From Cognatundibacterium squillarum (GTDB taxonomy: Bacteria; Pseudomonadota; Gammaproteobacteria; Burkholderiales; Burkholderiaceae_D): 64,000 bases of DNA. The translations under genes and the position numbers were made by a program. The DNA is taken from NCBI RefSeq assembly GCF_014652435.1, contig NZ_BMYU01000004.1:248001-312000 (forward strand). Direction: 5' to 3'. The notes beneath the pieces are model-generated. The model was not told the DNA's origin, did no database searches, and saw nothing but the letters and a program-made list of their open reading frames with translations. Shown here piece by piece: positions 54,810 through 64,000 of this stretch (position 1 is the first letter of the stretch; every line of letters begins with the position of its first letter).

Positions 54810-55973
54810 TTACAGCATGACAACCTGACGCATCTTGCGCGCGGTGTACACAAGAAACACTGCCGTCAGTACAGCGGCAGCAATCCAGGAAACGCCGACC
54901 GCGGTCCAGTCCAGACTCGCTCCTTTGAGGATTTTGCCCAGCATCTGGTTCTGCGTCAGCACCGGTACCCAGATTGTCCACGCCGGTTCCCGCCCCGGAA
55001 ACATCACCGGCACCAGCGACACCATAGGAATAATCATCGTCGTCAGCTGCGTACGGATTTGCGCTTCCTTGAAGCTCTTACAGCTCAGGGACAATGCAAT
55101 CTGAATCGCCGAAATCATCGCGACCAGCGGCGTCAGCACCAGCATGAAATAGCCGGCATCGCGCAGACCAAACTGAAACTCGGCTTTCAGGGTTTCATTC
55201 TGTATCAGCGCCTGCGTCGGGAAAAAACTGAGGATTGTCAGTGCCAGTACCACCATCCCGACCAGCGTTACTGCCAGCCATTTACCCAGTGCCAGCTGCG
55301 CACCGCCCACCGGATTCATCATCAGCGGTTCCAGCGAGCCGCGTTCGCGTTCGCCGGCGGTGGTATCAATCGATGCATACATACCGCCGACCACAATCGC
55401 CATCAGTACCATCATCGGTAGCATTTCCGTCACGGTGGCGCGGCGCTCTTCCGCAGCGCGCAGATACACTTCCTTGACTTCCACCCTTTGCAGCAAATCG
55501 CTGGAAATGCCGCGCATGGTCAGATCTGCCAGCACGGTTTCCTGCGCAAAGCCATCCAGCAGGCGACGCAGCGGACGCAGACCGAATTCAGCGCTGCGGT
55601 TTGCTGTGTCATAAGCGACTTTCAGGGTGATTTTTTCACCGTGCGCGAAACGTTCAGCAGCATCTTCCGGTACCAGCAGCACCGGCAGGCTGAGTTCTTT
55701 GCTGCGCGACTTTTGCTCGTAATCGGCAGGGGCTTTCAGTATGGTGTATCCCTGACGCAGAATGAAATTCTCCAGCTGCGGTGCATGTTCCATTCCGACA
55801 GCCATCACTTCACGGCGCTCTTCCTGCCCTTCCACCTGGGATAACACGACAGAAAAAATCAGCAGCATCAGCGGTACGCCGATCAGTGAGGTCAGAAATG
55901 CCGTCATCAGCGTGCGTTTGTCGCGCAATGCATCCTTCAGTTCCTTCAGAACAATCGTGAAACCCACGCTCAT
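54810..55973 (-). CDS. ABC-2 type permease (NatB-like)
   Basis: 387 residues with the ABC-2 layout: one N-terminal helix (about 20-40), a large periplasmic domain (about 45-170), and five to six C-terminal helices (from about 175). Resembles NatB, the membrane part of the sodium exporter NatAB, and other CcmB/ABC-2 proteins; substrate uncertain. ATG overlaps the stop of the ATPase gene (55970-55973). Forms the exporter with the next gene upstream. Confidence 0.85.
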   Translation of the reverse strand: MSVGFTIVLKELKDALRDKRTLMTAFLTSLIGVPLMLLIFSVVLSQVEGQEERREVMAVGMEHAPQLENFILRQGYTILKAPADYEQKSRSKELSLPVLLVPEDAAERFAHGEKITLKVAYDTANRSAEFGLRPLRRLLDGFAQETVLADLTMRGISSDLLQRVEVKEVYLRAAEERRATVTEMLPMMVLMAIVVGGMYASIDTTAGERERGSLEPLMMNPVGGAQLALGKWLAVTLVGMVVLALTILSFFPTQALIQNETLKAEFQFGLRDAGYFMLVLTPLVAMISAIQIALSLSCKSFKEAQIRTQLTTMIIPMVSLVPVMFPGREPAWTIWVPVLTQNQMLGKILKGASLDWTAVGVSWIAAAVLTAVFLVYTARKMRQVVML

Positions 55974-56800
55974 ACAATCTCCTTGTGCTGATGCAATTGC
56001 GAAGAAAATGCCAGCGATACAAATGCATCTTCAAAATCCTGATGTCCGGACAACTGCTTCAATTGCGTTACCGTTCCTTCTGCAACATTTCGGCCACCGG
56101 CCACAATCACAACGTGATCGCACAGACGTTCCACTTCCTGCATGATGTGGGTGGAAACGATAATGCACTTACCACCACCCTGCGGTGATTTCAGGAATAA
56201 CAGAAATTCACGCAGAGCGCGGGTTGCCACCACATCCAGACCATTGGTTGGTTCATCGAGAATAATATTTTTCGGATCGTGCACCAGTGCCCGCGCCAGT
56301 GCGGTCTTCATGCGTTCGCCCTGACTGAAACCTTCTGTACGGCGGTCCAGTAAAGGCTGCATTTCCAGCCATTGCGCCAGCTGTTCAATACGCTGTTCCG
56401 TGTGATCCGCACTCAGTCCGTGCAAACGGCCGTAGTAGCGGATGTTTTCGCGGGCAGTCAGGCGCGGATACAAGCCACGCGCATCAGATAACACACCCAT
56501 CTGGGACTGAGTTGCATAACTACCTGGGGTGACTGCAGCGCCGTCCACCAGAATATTGCCGCTGTCGGAAGGCAGCAGCGCAGCAATCATGCGCAGCGTG
56601 GTGGTTTTACCGGCACCGTTAGCACCAAGCAATCCGGTGATCGCACCGTCTTCTGCACGGAAGCTGACGCCGTTAACTGCTTTCACCAGCTCCTGCTGTT
56701 TTTTCATCAACCCGAGCGAGCGTAAGATCTGACGCCAGTCGGCACCGGACTGCGCTCCCTGACGGATAAAATGTTTATTGAGATTATCGACAACAATCAT
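55970..56800 (-). CDS. ABC exporter ATP-binding protein (NatA-like)
   Basis: 276 residues. Walker A GANGAGKTTTLR near residue 60, signature FSQGERMKTALARAL near 150 and Walker B NIILDEPTNGLD near 175. I start at the ATG at 56800 with GGAGGGG six bases upstream; the frame is open to 56836, but that would enter the hydrolase gene. FSQGE in place of LSGGQ is usual in NatA-type ATPases. Co-transcribed with the permease and, through a two-base gap, with the hydrolase gene. Confidence 0.9.
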   Translation of the reverse strand: MIVVDNLNKHFIRQGAQSGADWRQILRSLGLMKKQQELVKAVNGVSFRAEDGAITGLLGANGAGKTTTLRMIAALLPSDSGNILVDGAAVTPGSYATQSQMGVLSDARGLYPRLTARENIRYYGRLHGLSADHTEQRIEQLAQWLEMQPLLDRRTEGFSQGERMKTALARALVHDPKNIILDEPTNGLDVVATRALREFLLFLKSPQGGGKCIIVSTHIMQEVERLCDHVVIVAGGRNVAEGTVTQLKQLSGHQDFEDAFVSLAFSSQLHQHKEIV

Positions 56801-56802
56801 GG

Positions 56803-58230
56803 CTACCCCTCCGCTTTTGCTTGTACCGGCATCCATGCCAGCGGGCGCGGAATTTGTTTTACGCAGCGCTGATCCACAGCCAGCGCATCTTTTTCTTCTT
56901 TAGCGTGAATGAAGCGATAGTTCACATCACGAATGCATGCATTCATCAGCATGCCGTGACCGGCGTGCTGTACGCTGATATGCAGGGTTTTCTGTCCCAG
57001 CGCTTTTGCGACCTTGTCACCATGGCGGGTTGGCGTTACCGGATCAATACCACCGCTCAGCAACAATACCGGCACCGGTGAAGGCGCGATGGTATAAAAC
57101 GCTTCCGGAACCCGCGCACGCGGCCAGTTCTTACAAATGCGCTGATAATTTTCTTCTGCCTGCAGCATAAAAATACTGCCGTCATTCTTCGCAGCCGGAC
57201 GTTGTAATGCTTCGCTGCACCAGACGGCATAATGCATGCCGTAACTCATACTCGCTGCACCCGGCAGATTTCCTGCACCGCTGAGTGTGGTCATCGGCAA
57301 GAAGTCACCGTGCGCGGCATGGCTAATGGCGTACGGCAGCATAGCTGTCTGGGAAGGCACGTATAACGCACGCTGCACCATCGCCGTCACTGATCCGGTA
57401 CGCATCGTAACGCTGTGCATCTGACCGGTACGTGGATGCTGCAGATTCACTTTTTGCGGCAGGCTTTGCAGCAGGTGATTCCACTGACCTTTCAGATCCG
57501 GATACGCCTGGTTACAGGCTTTATCTTGCTCACAGAACCGGAAAATACCATCAATGGCGGCAGCATTATCTTCCGCCGGCAAACGCATATCCGGCGGCAC
57601 AACGCCATCCAGCACCAGTCGTCTCACCTGCGCGGGAAACTGGCGCAGATATTCCAGTCCGACGCGCGTACCGTAAGATACGCCGACCAGATTAATCTGC
57701 GCATAGCCTTGCTGACGGCGCACTGCTTCCAGATCCTTTACCGCAATACTGGTGATGTACTGATCCAGCTGACCATGCGGCAGTTTCTGTAAGCGGATAC
57801 GGCATTGCTCCATGCGCTGAAACATCACATCGTCATCACTGCTGAAGTCATCTTTTTCCAGCTCTGGACATTGCAGGCCGGCACTCTTACCGGTGCCACG
57901 CTGATCGACAAACACCAGATCGCGTCGCTTATTAAGGCGCCCCAGCATGCCATTGCCGGTAGCAGCTACCTGAATGGCGCTCTGACCGGGGCCACCGGCC
58001 AGCAGAAACACCGCATCCGGTAATTTATTTTTATCCTGCGAAGGTAATACCACGTAGTGAATATCTACTTTGGTACCGGCAGGCTGATCGGGATTCAGTG
58101 GCTGCTGCACGACACCGCAGCGCACTTCCTGTGGAAAATCCGGATGGCGGCATGCTGTCGTTTGCGCAGCAGCAGCTCCGGAAAACAGCAGGCCGGACAG
58201 TAACCAGCCTGCACGTGAAATAGCGGACAA
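56803..58230 (-). CDS. Secreted alpha/beta hydrolase, TAP-like
   Basis: 475 residues, signal peptide (cleavage after AAAAQ near residue 24). Catalytic nucleophile is in GVSYGTR (GxSxG) near residue 205; the acid is probably in GGIDPVTP near 415 and the histidine in AGHGM near 440. An oxyanion-type HGGPG-like LAGGPGQS near 88 is present. C-terminal TAP-like domain fits tripeptidyl/proline aminopeptidases of the Streptomyces TAP type. Start: no ATG; the TTG at 58230 has AGGGAG six bases upstream, so I use it rather than the TTG eight codons earlier. Operon with the Nat-type exporter. Confidence 0.82.
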   Translation of the reverse strand: MSAISRAGWLLSGLLFSGAAAAQTTACRHPDFPQEVRCGVVQQPLNPDQPAGTKVDIHYVVLPSQDKNKLPDAVFLLAGGPGQSAIQVAATGNGMLGRLNKRRDLVFVDQRGTGKSAGLQCPELEKDDFSSDDDVMFQRMEQCRIRLQKLPHGQLDQYITSIAVKDLEAVRRQQGYAQINLVGVSYGTRVGLEYLRQFPAQVRRLVLDGVVPPDMRLPAEDNAAAIDGIFRFCEQDKACNQAYPDLKGQWNHLLQSLPQKVNLQHPRTGQMHSVTMRTGSVTAMVQRALYVPSQTAMLPYAISHAAHGDFLPMTTLSGAGNLPGAASMSYGMHYAVWCSEALQRPAAKNDGSIFMLQAEENYQRICKNWPRARVPEAFYTIAPSPVPVLLLSGGIDPVTPTRHGDKVAKALGQKTLHISVQHAGHGMLMNACIRDVNYRFIHAKEEKDALAVDQRCVKQIPRPLAWMPVQAKAEG

Positions 58231-58326
58231 GTGAAACTCCCTGTATTGAGGCAAAACAAGGAGTGTAATTCAAGGCAATTTTCTTAACTATGAAAATCTG
58301 TGCTGACGTGCAACATAAAAACGACT

Positions 58327-59463
58327 TCAGCCCGGCGTGTTTTCTCTGACCAGTTCTGTCAGCAAATTTTTTACCGGTGCAGGTAATGCCAGTGCATCCG
58401 CCTGTTCCGGCCGCGCCACCATGTAGCGAGGTTCAGACACGGCGGGCAACCAGCGAGCACCTTCTGCAATGACAGGAAAAATCTGCAAACGGAAATGGGT
58501 GAACACATGTTCAAAATCCGGCAGCACCCGAATTGCCTGCACCTCGGCAAACCGCGCTGCAAAGTGTTTTACCGCTGCAGTATCCGGCGTGTATGGCTGT
58601 GCGTCTGCCAGTTGCATACCACCGATTTCCGGTAACGATAGCAGCCCTCCCCAGATACCTGTGGGTGGCCGCTGCTCAAGCAGAATCTGTCCATCTACCA
58701 TCACCAGCGGCATCAGCACTTGTTTGCGTGGTATTGCTTTTTTCGGTTTGCGTACCGGCAGGTCTGCCGTCAGCTGCTCGTGGTGCGCTACGCAATGTGA
58801 CTGCAGCGGACACAGCATACAAACCGGCTTGCTGCGGGTACAGACCGTTGCCCCCAGATCCATCAACCCCTGCGTGTATGCATCCATGCCCTCCTGCGGC
58901 AACAGACTGTCAGCCAGCAGCCACAGCTGATCTTCCACCGGCTTATTGCCCGGATATTCGCGGATACCGAACACACGGGCAAACACCCGCTTCACATTGC
59001 CATCCATAATTGCGGCACGGGTACCGAATGAAAATGCGCTGATCGCAGCCGCAGTGGAGCGACCGATGCCCGGCAAAGCCTGCAATAACGCCGGATCTGC
59101 CGGAAACTCGCCCTGATAGCTGGCAACAACTTCCTGTGCGCAACGGTGCAGATTACGCGCACGGGTGTAATAACCCAGCCCGGCCCACAATGCCATTACG
59201 TCCTCAGACGGTGCCGCTGCAAGGCTGAACACATCAGGAAAACGCTGTAAAAAGCGTTCGTAATAAGGAATGACGGCCGTGACCTGCGTCTGCTGCAACA
59301 TGATTTCAGACAACCAGACACGGTATGCCGTGCGGTTCTTTTGCCAAGGTAAATCGTGACGCCCGTGCACCCGCTGCCATTGAACGACACGATCACCGAG
59401 GGAAGGACCATCAGAAAAAAAACTGGCGGCAATTGCCGCCAGATCAGGATGTAAAACTGTCAT
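58327..59463 (-). CDS. mutY: A/G-specific adenine DNA glycosylase
   Basis: Removes adenine mispaired with 8-oxoguanine. 378 residues: helix-hairpin-helix glycosylase domain (about 30-225) with catalytic Glu in SEIMLQQTQV and Asp in MDGNVKRVFAR, [4Fe-4S] loop C-x6-C-x2-C-x5-C (CTRSKPVCMLCPLQSHC), and a C-terminal MutT-like domain (about 240-370) recognising 8-oxoguanine. With mutM three kilobases away it forms the GO repair system. Six bases after the dynamin-like gene stop. Confidence 0.96.
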   Translation of the reverse strand: MTVLHPDLAAIAASFFSDGPSLGDRVVQWQRVHGRHDLPWQKNRTAYRVWLSEIMLQQTQVTAVIPYYERFLQRFPDVFSLAAAPSEDVMALWAGLGYYTRARNLHRCAQEVVASYQGEFPADPALLQALPGIGRSTAAAISAFSFGTRAAIMDGNVKRVFARVFGIREYPGNKPVEDQLWLLADSLLPQEGMDAYTQGLMDLGATVCTRSKPVCMLCPLQSHCVAHHEQLTADLPVRKPKKAIPRKQVLMPLVMVDGQILLEQRPPTGIWGGLLSLPEIGGMQLADAQPYTPDTAAVKHFAARFAEVQAIRVLPDFEHVFTHFRLQIFPVIAEGARWLPAVSEPRYMVARPEQADALALPAPVKNLLTELVRENTPG

Positions 59464-59469
59464 AAAAAA

Positions 59470-61407
59470 TCAGGCAGCGACTCGCATAGGATTTAAATCT
59501 GCAGCCAGCGCCGTACGTAACTGCGTTTCGAGGTCAGACATTTTTTGTTTCTGTGCATCCAGTTCTGCCTGAATACTTTCAAAACTGGCGATCTTATCTT
59601 CCAGACTGTCTGTTGCCACATGAATGCGCTGAATCGACTGCATGCGGTTTTTCAGTTGCAGCTTATGTTCACGTATTTGCGCCTCTAACGGTGCCATCAC
59701 CACTTTCTGCCATGCCTCTACATCTTTATTGGCTTGCAGAAAGTTTTGTTTAATACGTGCAGCAATCGAATCAAAGAACTTGTGCATCAGCGTTGTACGC
59801 GTTTGCGGCAGAATGGTGACGATATTAAACTGCTTCTGAAACACCAGCTCAATCGCATCCAGCTCTTCCACATATTTATCCAGCGAAAAAGACATTGGCG
59901 CGGATAAAGCCAGACCGTGCTCAGTAGAGAACTTACGGTACATTACGCCCATCATTTCCGAGATTTCATCAGTCTTTTTATTCGACTGAATCAGGTTTGC
60001 ACGGGCACGGGCAAAGAATTGTTTTACCGCATCCAGCAAGCCCAGAGAAGTGCGGCTCTTTTCCATCGCTTCACGGGTCTGGCGCACTTCTTCGCGCAGA
60101 ATATCCATACCCAGCGTGGTGAATACTTCTGTCGACAAGCGCGTGAACACTGAGCGCGTTCCCTGCATACGAATCAGACTAGCATCAAACTCTTTTTTCT
60201 CTGCATCGACACGTTTCATCATGTGTTCGATGACATTCATATTCTTACCGCGCAGGCTCTTCAGCTCCAGCATTTGCTCAACGATATTCCGGCTGCGCGA
60301 TGCCAGCATTGCCTGTTGCGCACCGATAATCTCGTTGACTTCACTGGTCAGCTGGCCGCGGATAATGTCTTGTTTCGCAGGGATCAGTTCTTTTGATAAA
60401 GCATGTTCCAGTGCCGGCAAACGGCTGCGGGCCAGTAATGGTGCATCTTTATTAATTTTTGCAACCAGACCTTTTTGCGCAGAAACCGGGAATACCTGTT
60501 TCTCCTCCAGTCCCAGCGTATGCGCCACCGTTTCAACCTGACGCTTCAGCTGACCATCGACTTCTTCCTTGGTACGCAACTCGTCCCACATGCTGTCAAT
60601 TTTATTCAGCACAACCAGCCGGCCGAGTCCGTTACCGATATGGTTACGCCAGACATCAATGTCGCTCTTGGTCACGCCGGTGTCGGCTGCCAGAATGAAC
60701 AATACCGCGTGCGCATTCGGAATCAGGTTCAGCGTCAGTTCCGGCTCTGTACCAATTGCATTCAGGCCAGGTGTATCGACAATGATCAGGCCTTCTTTCA
60801 GCAAGGGATGCGGGAAATTCACCACCGCATGACGCCACTGGGAAATTTCGACCAGACCGTTTTCATCTACTTCCAGCGCTGCGTCAGGATCCTGTTCATC
60901 AAACAAGCCATATTGTTTTGCCACATCCACACTGACTTTTTTGGTCAGGCTGACCTGACGGAAAGCATCCAGCATGCCGTCGCCCGACTGCACATCCAGC
61001 GGCAGCACTTTCCAGACATGATTCTGGCCTTTGTATTCGCTGGTGGATTGTGCTTCTGCGCGGGTTTCAATCGGCAACAGGCGAATGCATGGTGGCACTG
61101 TTTCGTCGTACATCAGCTCGGTCGGACACATGGTGGTACGGCCAGCCGAAGACGGCAGGATACGCTGACCATAATCTGCGAAGAAAATCGCATTGATCAG
61201 CTCAGATTTACCACGGGAAAACTCAGCGACGAACGCGATGGATAACTTATCGTCCACCAGACGCTCACATAAGCGTCCGAGACGCTGATCCGTCGCCTGA
61301 TCCGCCAGATCGGAACCACCGATCCAGGCGCGATAGTCCTGCAGTGCACGGGCTACGCCTTTGCGCCACTCACTGTATTCCTGGAAATTGCGAACCAGAC
61401 TACTCAT
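59470..61407 (-). CDS. Dynamin-like GTPase
   Basis: 645-residue bacterial dynamin-superfamily protein. G1 motif AEFSRGKSEL near residue 61-70 (first Gly replaced by Ala, as in several bacterial members), G3 VDTPGLN near 215 and G4 VLNKIDS near 260. The C-terminal half is helical with a coiled-coil region (about 570-630, LQLKNRMQSIQRI and AQKQKMSDLETQLR). Likely remodels or binds membranes. Located between mutM and mutY on the same strand, a place it shares with these repair genes in related genomes. Confidence 0.87.
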   Translation of the reverse strand: MSSLVRNFQEYSEWRKGVARALQDYRAWIGGSDLADQATDQRLGRLCERLVDDKLSIAFVAEFSRGKSELINAIFFADYGQRILPSSAGRTTMCPTELMYDETVPPCIRLLPIETRAEAQSTSEYKGQNHVWKVLPLDVQSGDGMLDAFRQVSLTKKVSVDVAKQYGLFDEQDPDAALEVDENGLVEISQWRHAVVNFPHPLLKEGLIIVDTPGLNAIGTEPELTLNLIPNAHAVLFILAADTGVTKSDIDVWRNHIGNGLGRLVVLNKIDSMWDELRTKEEVDGQLKRQVETVAHTLGLEEKQVFPVSAQKGLVAKINKDAPLLARSRLPALEHALSKELIPAKQDIIRGQLTSEVNEIIGAQQAMLASRSRNIVEQMLELKSLRGKNMNVIEHMMKRVDAEKKEFDASLIRMQGTRSVFTRLSTEVFTTLGMDILREEVRQTREAMEKSRTSLGLLDAVKQFFARARANLIQSNKKTDEISEMMGVMYRKFSTEHGLALSAPMSFSLDKYVEELDAIELVFQKQFNIVTILPQTRTTLMHKFFDSIAARIKQNFLQANKDVEAWQKVVMAPLEAQIREHKLQLKNRMQSIQRIHVATDSLEDKIASFESIQAELDAQKQKMSDLETQLRTALAADLNPMRVAA

Positions 61408-61515
61408 GTTTCCCTCTGATATTTTTTACTATCCCAAGTATATATGTAAGCGTGGCAAAAAATGCGCATTTCTCCTCTGAGCGGTGCACAGCCGTCGCAT
61501 TCTTTCCGCAAAGTA

Positions 61516-62340
61516 TCATTTTTGACAATGCTTACAGAAAAAGCTGCTGCGCTGTCCCTGCACAATACGCTGCACCGGATGCGCACAGATTCGGCAAGGC
61601 TGCGCTTCGCGGTCGTAAACAAAGTAGCTTTGCTGAAAATATCCGCTTTGTCCGTCAACGCCAATAAAGTCTTTCAGCGTACTGCCACCCTGTTGAATAG
61701 CAGCTGCCAGCGTTTCGCGAATCGCCTGTGCCAGAAGGTGATAACTTTTCCGGTTCACTTTATGCGCTGGCTTTTCAGGATGAATTCCCGCTTTGAATAA
61801 ACTCTCACAGGCATAAATATTTCCGACACCGACCACGATGTCGCCGGCGAGCAGAACCTGCTTTATCGCAGACTTGCGCTGACGGGTCGCCTGATATAAC
61901 AGTTCGCCGTTGAACTTTTCTTCCAGTGGCTCAACACCGAGCTTTTTTAGTAAAGGATGCTCAGCCAGCGGCAGAGGATCAGTGGCATCATGCCAGAGCA
62001 CTGCGCCGAAACGTCGCGGATCCGTCATCCGGATCGCCTGCCCTCCGAATACCAGATCCAGATGGTCATGTTTTTCCGCAGGACTGCCAGCGGGTACCAC
62101 TCTTAAATGCCCGGACATCCCGAGATGAATCAGTAAAGTACCGTTGGCAAAAAACAGCAGCAAATATTTACCGCGTCTTCCAGTACGCAGCACGGATTTT
62201 GTTTTCAGCAAGTCCGGTAAATCCGGTGGAAACGGCCAGCGCAATCCGGCACGGCGCATGATCACCGCTGTGACAGTTTTACCGCTGATATGCGGATCCA
62301 CACCAAGACGTGTTACTTCTACCTCCGGCAATTCCGGCAT
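61516..62340 (-). CDS. mutM: Formamidopyrimidine-DNA glycosylase
   Basis: Excises 8-oxoguanine and formamidopyrimidines. 274 residues from the ATG at 62340; the family requires an N-terminal Pro-Glu (PELPEVE) exposed by Met removal, so the ATG two codons earlier is rejected. Catalytic Pro1 and Glu2, Lys in GRRGKYLLL near 56, helix-two-turn-helix near 160 and C-terminal zinc finger CRICAHP...CKHCQK are all present. Divergent from the TPR lipoprotein gene. Confidence 0.96.
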   Translation of the reverse strand: MPELPEVEVTRLGVDPHISGKTVTAVIMRRAGLRWPFPPDLPDLLKTKSVLRTGRRGKYLLLFFANGTLLIHLGMSGHLRVVPAGSPAEKHDHLDLVFGGQAIRMTDPRRFGAVLWHDATDPLPLAEHPLLKKLGVEPLEEKFNGELLYQATRQRKSAIKQVLLAGDIVVGVGNIYACESLFKAGIHPEKPAHKVNRKSYHLLAQAIRETLAAAIQQGGSTLKDFIGVDGQSGYFQQSYFVYDREAQPCRICAHPVQRIVQGQRSSFFCKHCQK

Positions 62341-62512
62341 CTTCACTCCCTTTTTTACTTGCTTGCCGGATGTTCACTATATTTGCTGCAGGGGTTGCGC
62401 AGCAGTACCTTATAGACAAACAAAAAACATTTACAATCCGGCACAAGTCATTGAATACTGTTAAATACGATACAGCGTACAATCAGACAGCTTATTTTTT
62501 ATCGGATCCGCT

Positions 62513-64000
62513 TTGAATACCACTTTTGCATCATTCAAACCTGTGCTTTCCGCATTGCGTCCAGCCAGCGCAATTGCCGGCCTTTTGCTCCTGAGCGCCT
62601 GCGCCACTACCGGTCAGCAGCGTACATTACAAGCCGACGATGCGCATCATGTCCATGATGCCGCGAATGCAGCATTATCAGCACCTGCACCGGGAGGCAA
62701 ATCTGCAACTGCGACGAGCGTACCGGAAGAAAAACTGCCTGCTGTCAAGCTGACCGATGAGCTGTTTTATAAAATTCTGGCGTCTGAAATCGCTTTTCAG
62801 CGCGGTCAGTGGCAAGCGTCTTACGTCACCTTACTGTCAGTTGCACAGCAGACACGTGACCCGCGCATTGCCAAGCGCGCCATGGAAATGGCACTGGCAG
62901 CAAGACAGCCCGGTGAAGCGCTGTCGGCGATCCGTTTATGGCGCGAATTATCACCTGAATCCAACGAAGCGACACAATACTACCTCGGCTTTATGCTGAC
63001 GAACGGCGAGCTGGATGAAATCAAGTCCGTCTACAGCCAGAAACTTGCAGAAAGTCAGCCGGCCCAACGCGGCATTCTGATGCTTCAGGCGCAACGCCTG
63101 CTGTCGCGCGCAAAAGATAAACAGGCTGCGCTGAATACGCTGGATCAGATTGTTGCGCCATATCAGTCCGGTGCCGATGCGAAAGTTGCCCAAGCTCAGG
63201 CCGCGCTGAATGCCGGTGACAAAGTCCGTGCAGTGCGTGACGCACGTCAGGTACTGGCACTGAAACCGGATTCTGAATTAGCAATACTGACAATTGCACA
63301 GGCATCCGCGCCAACGGAAGCGATACCGGAATTGCAGACGTTTATCGACAAAAACCCCGGGGCGCAGGATCTGCGAATCGCACTGGCAAGTCTGCTGATC
63401 GAGCAGAAGCGCTACGCTGAAGCTGCAGCGCAATTCCGGCTGATACTGCGCGACAAACCGGAAGACACCAACGCAACTTATACACTGGCAGTACTTGCAC
63501 TGGAACAAAATCAGCTGGACGAAGCAGAGGCCGGCTTCATTCGCTATTTGCAACTGAGCGAGCAAAAAAGCGAAGAGCGCGATCTGACGATGGCTTATCT
63601 GAACCTTGCCCGCATCGCCTACGAAAGAAAAAATCCGCAGCAGGCTCAGGAATGGCTGGCGAAAGTGGATGCAATGGATGGCCGTAATCCTGCATGGTTT
63701 GGCGTACAACTGCGCCGGGCCAGTTTGTATGCGCGCATGGGCAATCTGAATCAGGCGCGCGAGATCCTGCACACAACAACCGCCGGTAGTCAGAATGAAG
63801 AAATTCAGTTAATTCAGACAGAAGCGCAATTGCTGCGCGACAGTGGCAGCGTACTCGAAACCATTGATGTTCTGCGTCAGGGAATCAAACGTTTTCCGGA
63901 AGCCAGCGATCTGATGTACGACTATGCGATGGTGCTGGAGAGTCAGCAGAATTTCACAGAAATGGAAAAGCAGTTGCGCAAAGTAATTCAATTAGCGCCG
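62513..64000 (+). CDS. TPR-repeat lipoprotein, C-terminus beyond window
   Basis: Start TTG at 62513 after a GGA site; no upstream in-frame ATG. N-terminus carries a signal and lipobox LLLLSAC with cysteine near residue 35. After a linker rich in Ala and Thr, multiple helical repeats follow (from about residue 80), with typical TPR positions such as AEAAAQFRLIL and NLARIAYERKNPQQAQEWL (core NLARIAYERKN). The frame is open to the window edge (496 codons visible). In Burkholderiales this protein usually precedes lolB and ispE. Outer-membrane scaffold role inferred. Confidence 0.86.
   Translation, partial: MNTTFASFKPVLSALRPASAIAGLLLLSACATTGQQRTLQADDAHHVHDAANAALSAPAPGGKSATATSVPEEKLPAVKLTDELFYKILASEIAFQRGQWQASYVTLLSVAQQTRDPRIAKRAMEMALAARQPGEALSAIRLWRELSPESNEATQYYLGFMLTNGELDEIKSVYSQKLAESQPAQRGILMLQAQRLLSRAKDKQAALNTLDQIVAPYQSGADAKVAQAQAALNAGDKVRAVRDARQVLALKPDSELAILTIAQASAPTEAIPELQTFIDKNPGAQDLRIALASLLIEQKRYAEAAAQFRLILRDKPEDTNATYTLAVLALEQNQLDEAEAGFIRYLQLSEQKSEERDLTMAYLNLARIAYERKNPQQAQEWLAKVDAMDGRNPAWFGVQLRRASLYARMGNLNQAREILHTTTAGSQNEEIQLIQTEAQLLRDSGSVLETIDVLRQGIKRFPEASDLMYDYAMVLESQQNFTEMEKQLRKVIQLAP

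Noticed and set aside
55762..56145. 127-codon plus-strand frame over the ABC exporter genes
   Set aside because: Antisense to two overlapping genes with clear ABC motifs; serine- and arginine-rich shadow.

Overview
The window reads as the chromosome of a betaproteobacterium, most likely Burkholderiales and probably Oxalobacteraceae. This rests on synteny I know from that group: ptsN-hprK-rapZ followed by mutY, then mutM beside a TPR lipoprotein; a DUF3683 FAD/FeS oxidoreductase-HIT-DUF971 run belonging next to ubiE-Tim44-ubiJ-ubiB; plus a biosynthetic ilvA, long-form queF and pagP. Genus is not determined. No rRNA, tRNA, CRISPR array, transposase or integrase was recognised.

Layout. 1-2.4 kb: a sodium:solute symporter (cut by the window edge) and a secreted M28 peptidase. 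2.5-11.9 kb: an eleven-gene minus-strand cobalamin operon headed by a cobalamin riboswitch, running CbiM-like permease, cobM, cbiX with a histidine-rich tail, cobH, cbiD, cobL (cbiET), cobI, a split cbiG, cobJ and a [2Fe-2S] ferredoxin, mostly with overlapping stop/start codons. CbiX, CbiD and CbiG indicate the cobalt-early ('anaerobic') route; a CobK/CbiJ reductase is absent here. bluB, for the lower ligand, lies alone at 40 kb.

12-18.4 kb is an AT-richer accessory zone: small membrane proteins and lipoproteins, two decayed RHS C-terminal tips (one with an HExxH domain fused in frame to a lipoprotein), a mosaic pseudogene, and three copies of an 86-89 bp element with inverted ends. 18.4-24.9 kb returns to core genes (HAD phosphatase, 1322-residue FAD/FeS oxidoreductase, HIT, DUF971).

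24.9-32.2 kb separates DUF971 from ubiE and looks inserted. It holds (i) a roughly 2-kb cassette bounded by a 116-bp direct repeat of the DUF971 3' end and terminator, carrying a chain of four overlapping small genes whose first gene is frameshifted at an 11-G tract, (ii) a CPBP-like membrane protein, and (iii) an Fbp-type ferric iron ABC transporter lying between two roughly 98-bp direct repeats. Those repeats belong to an intergenic family with six recognisable copies across the window (near 12.1, 18.1, 27.9, 31.9, 38.4 and 54.7 kb).

32-42 kb: ubiquinone genes ubiE, ubiJ and ubiB, a Tim44-like protein, a TPMT-like methyltransferase, pssA (PLD type), a GNAT protein, bluB and a DUF885 protein. 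42-46 kb: a HlyD-type adaptor and a C39-peptidase ABC exporter with no visible cargo. 46-54.5 kb: ilvA, queF, pagP, a PAS-GAF-PAS-GGDEF-EAL protein, ptsN, hprK, rapZ. 54.8-64 kb: a Nat-type ABC exporter with a secreted alpha/beta hydrolase, mutY, a dynamin-like GTPase, mutM and the start of a TPR lipoprotein.
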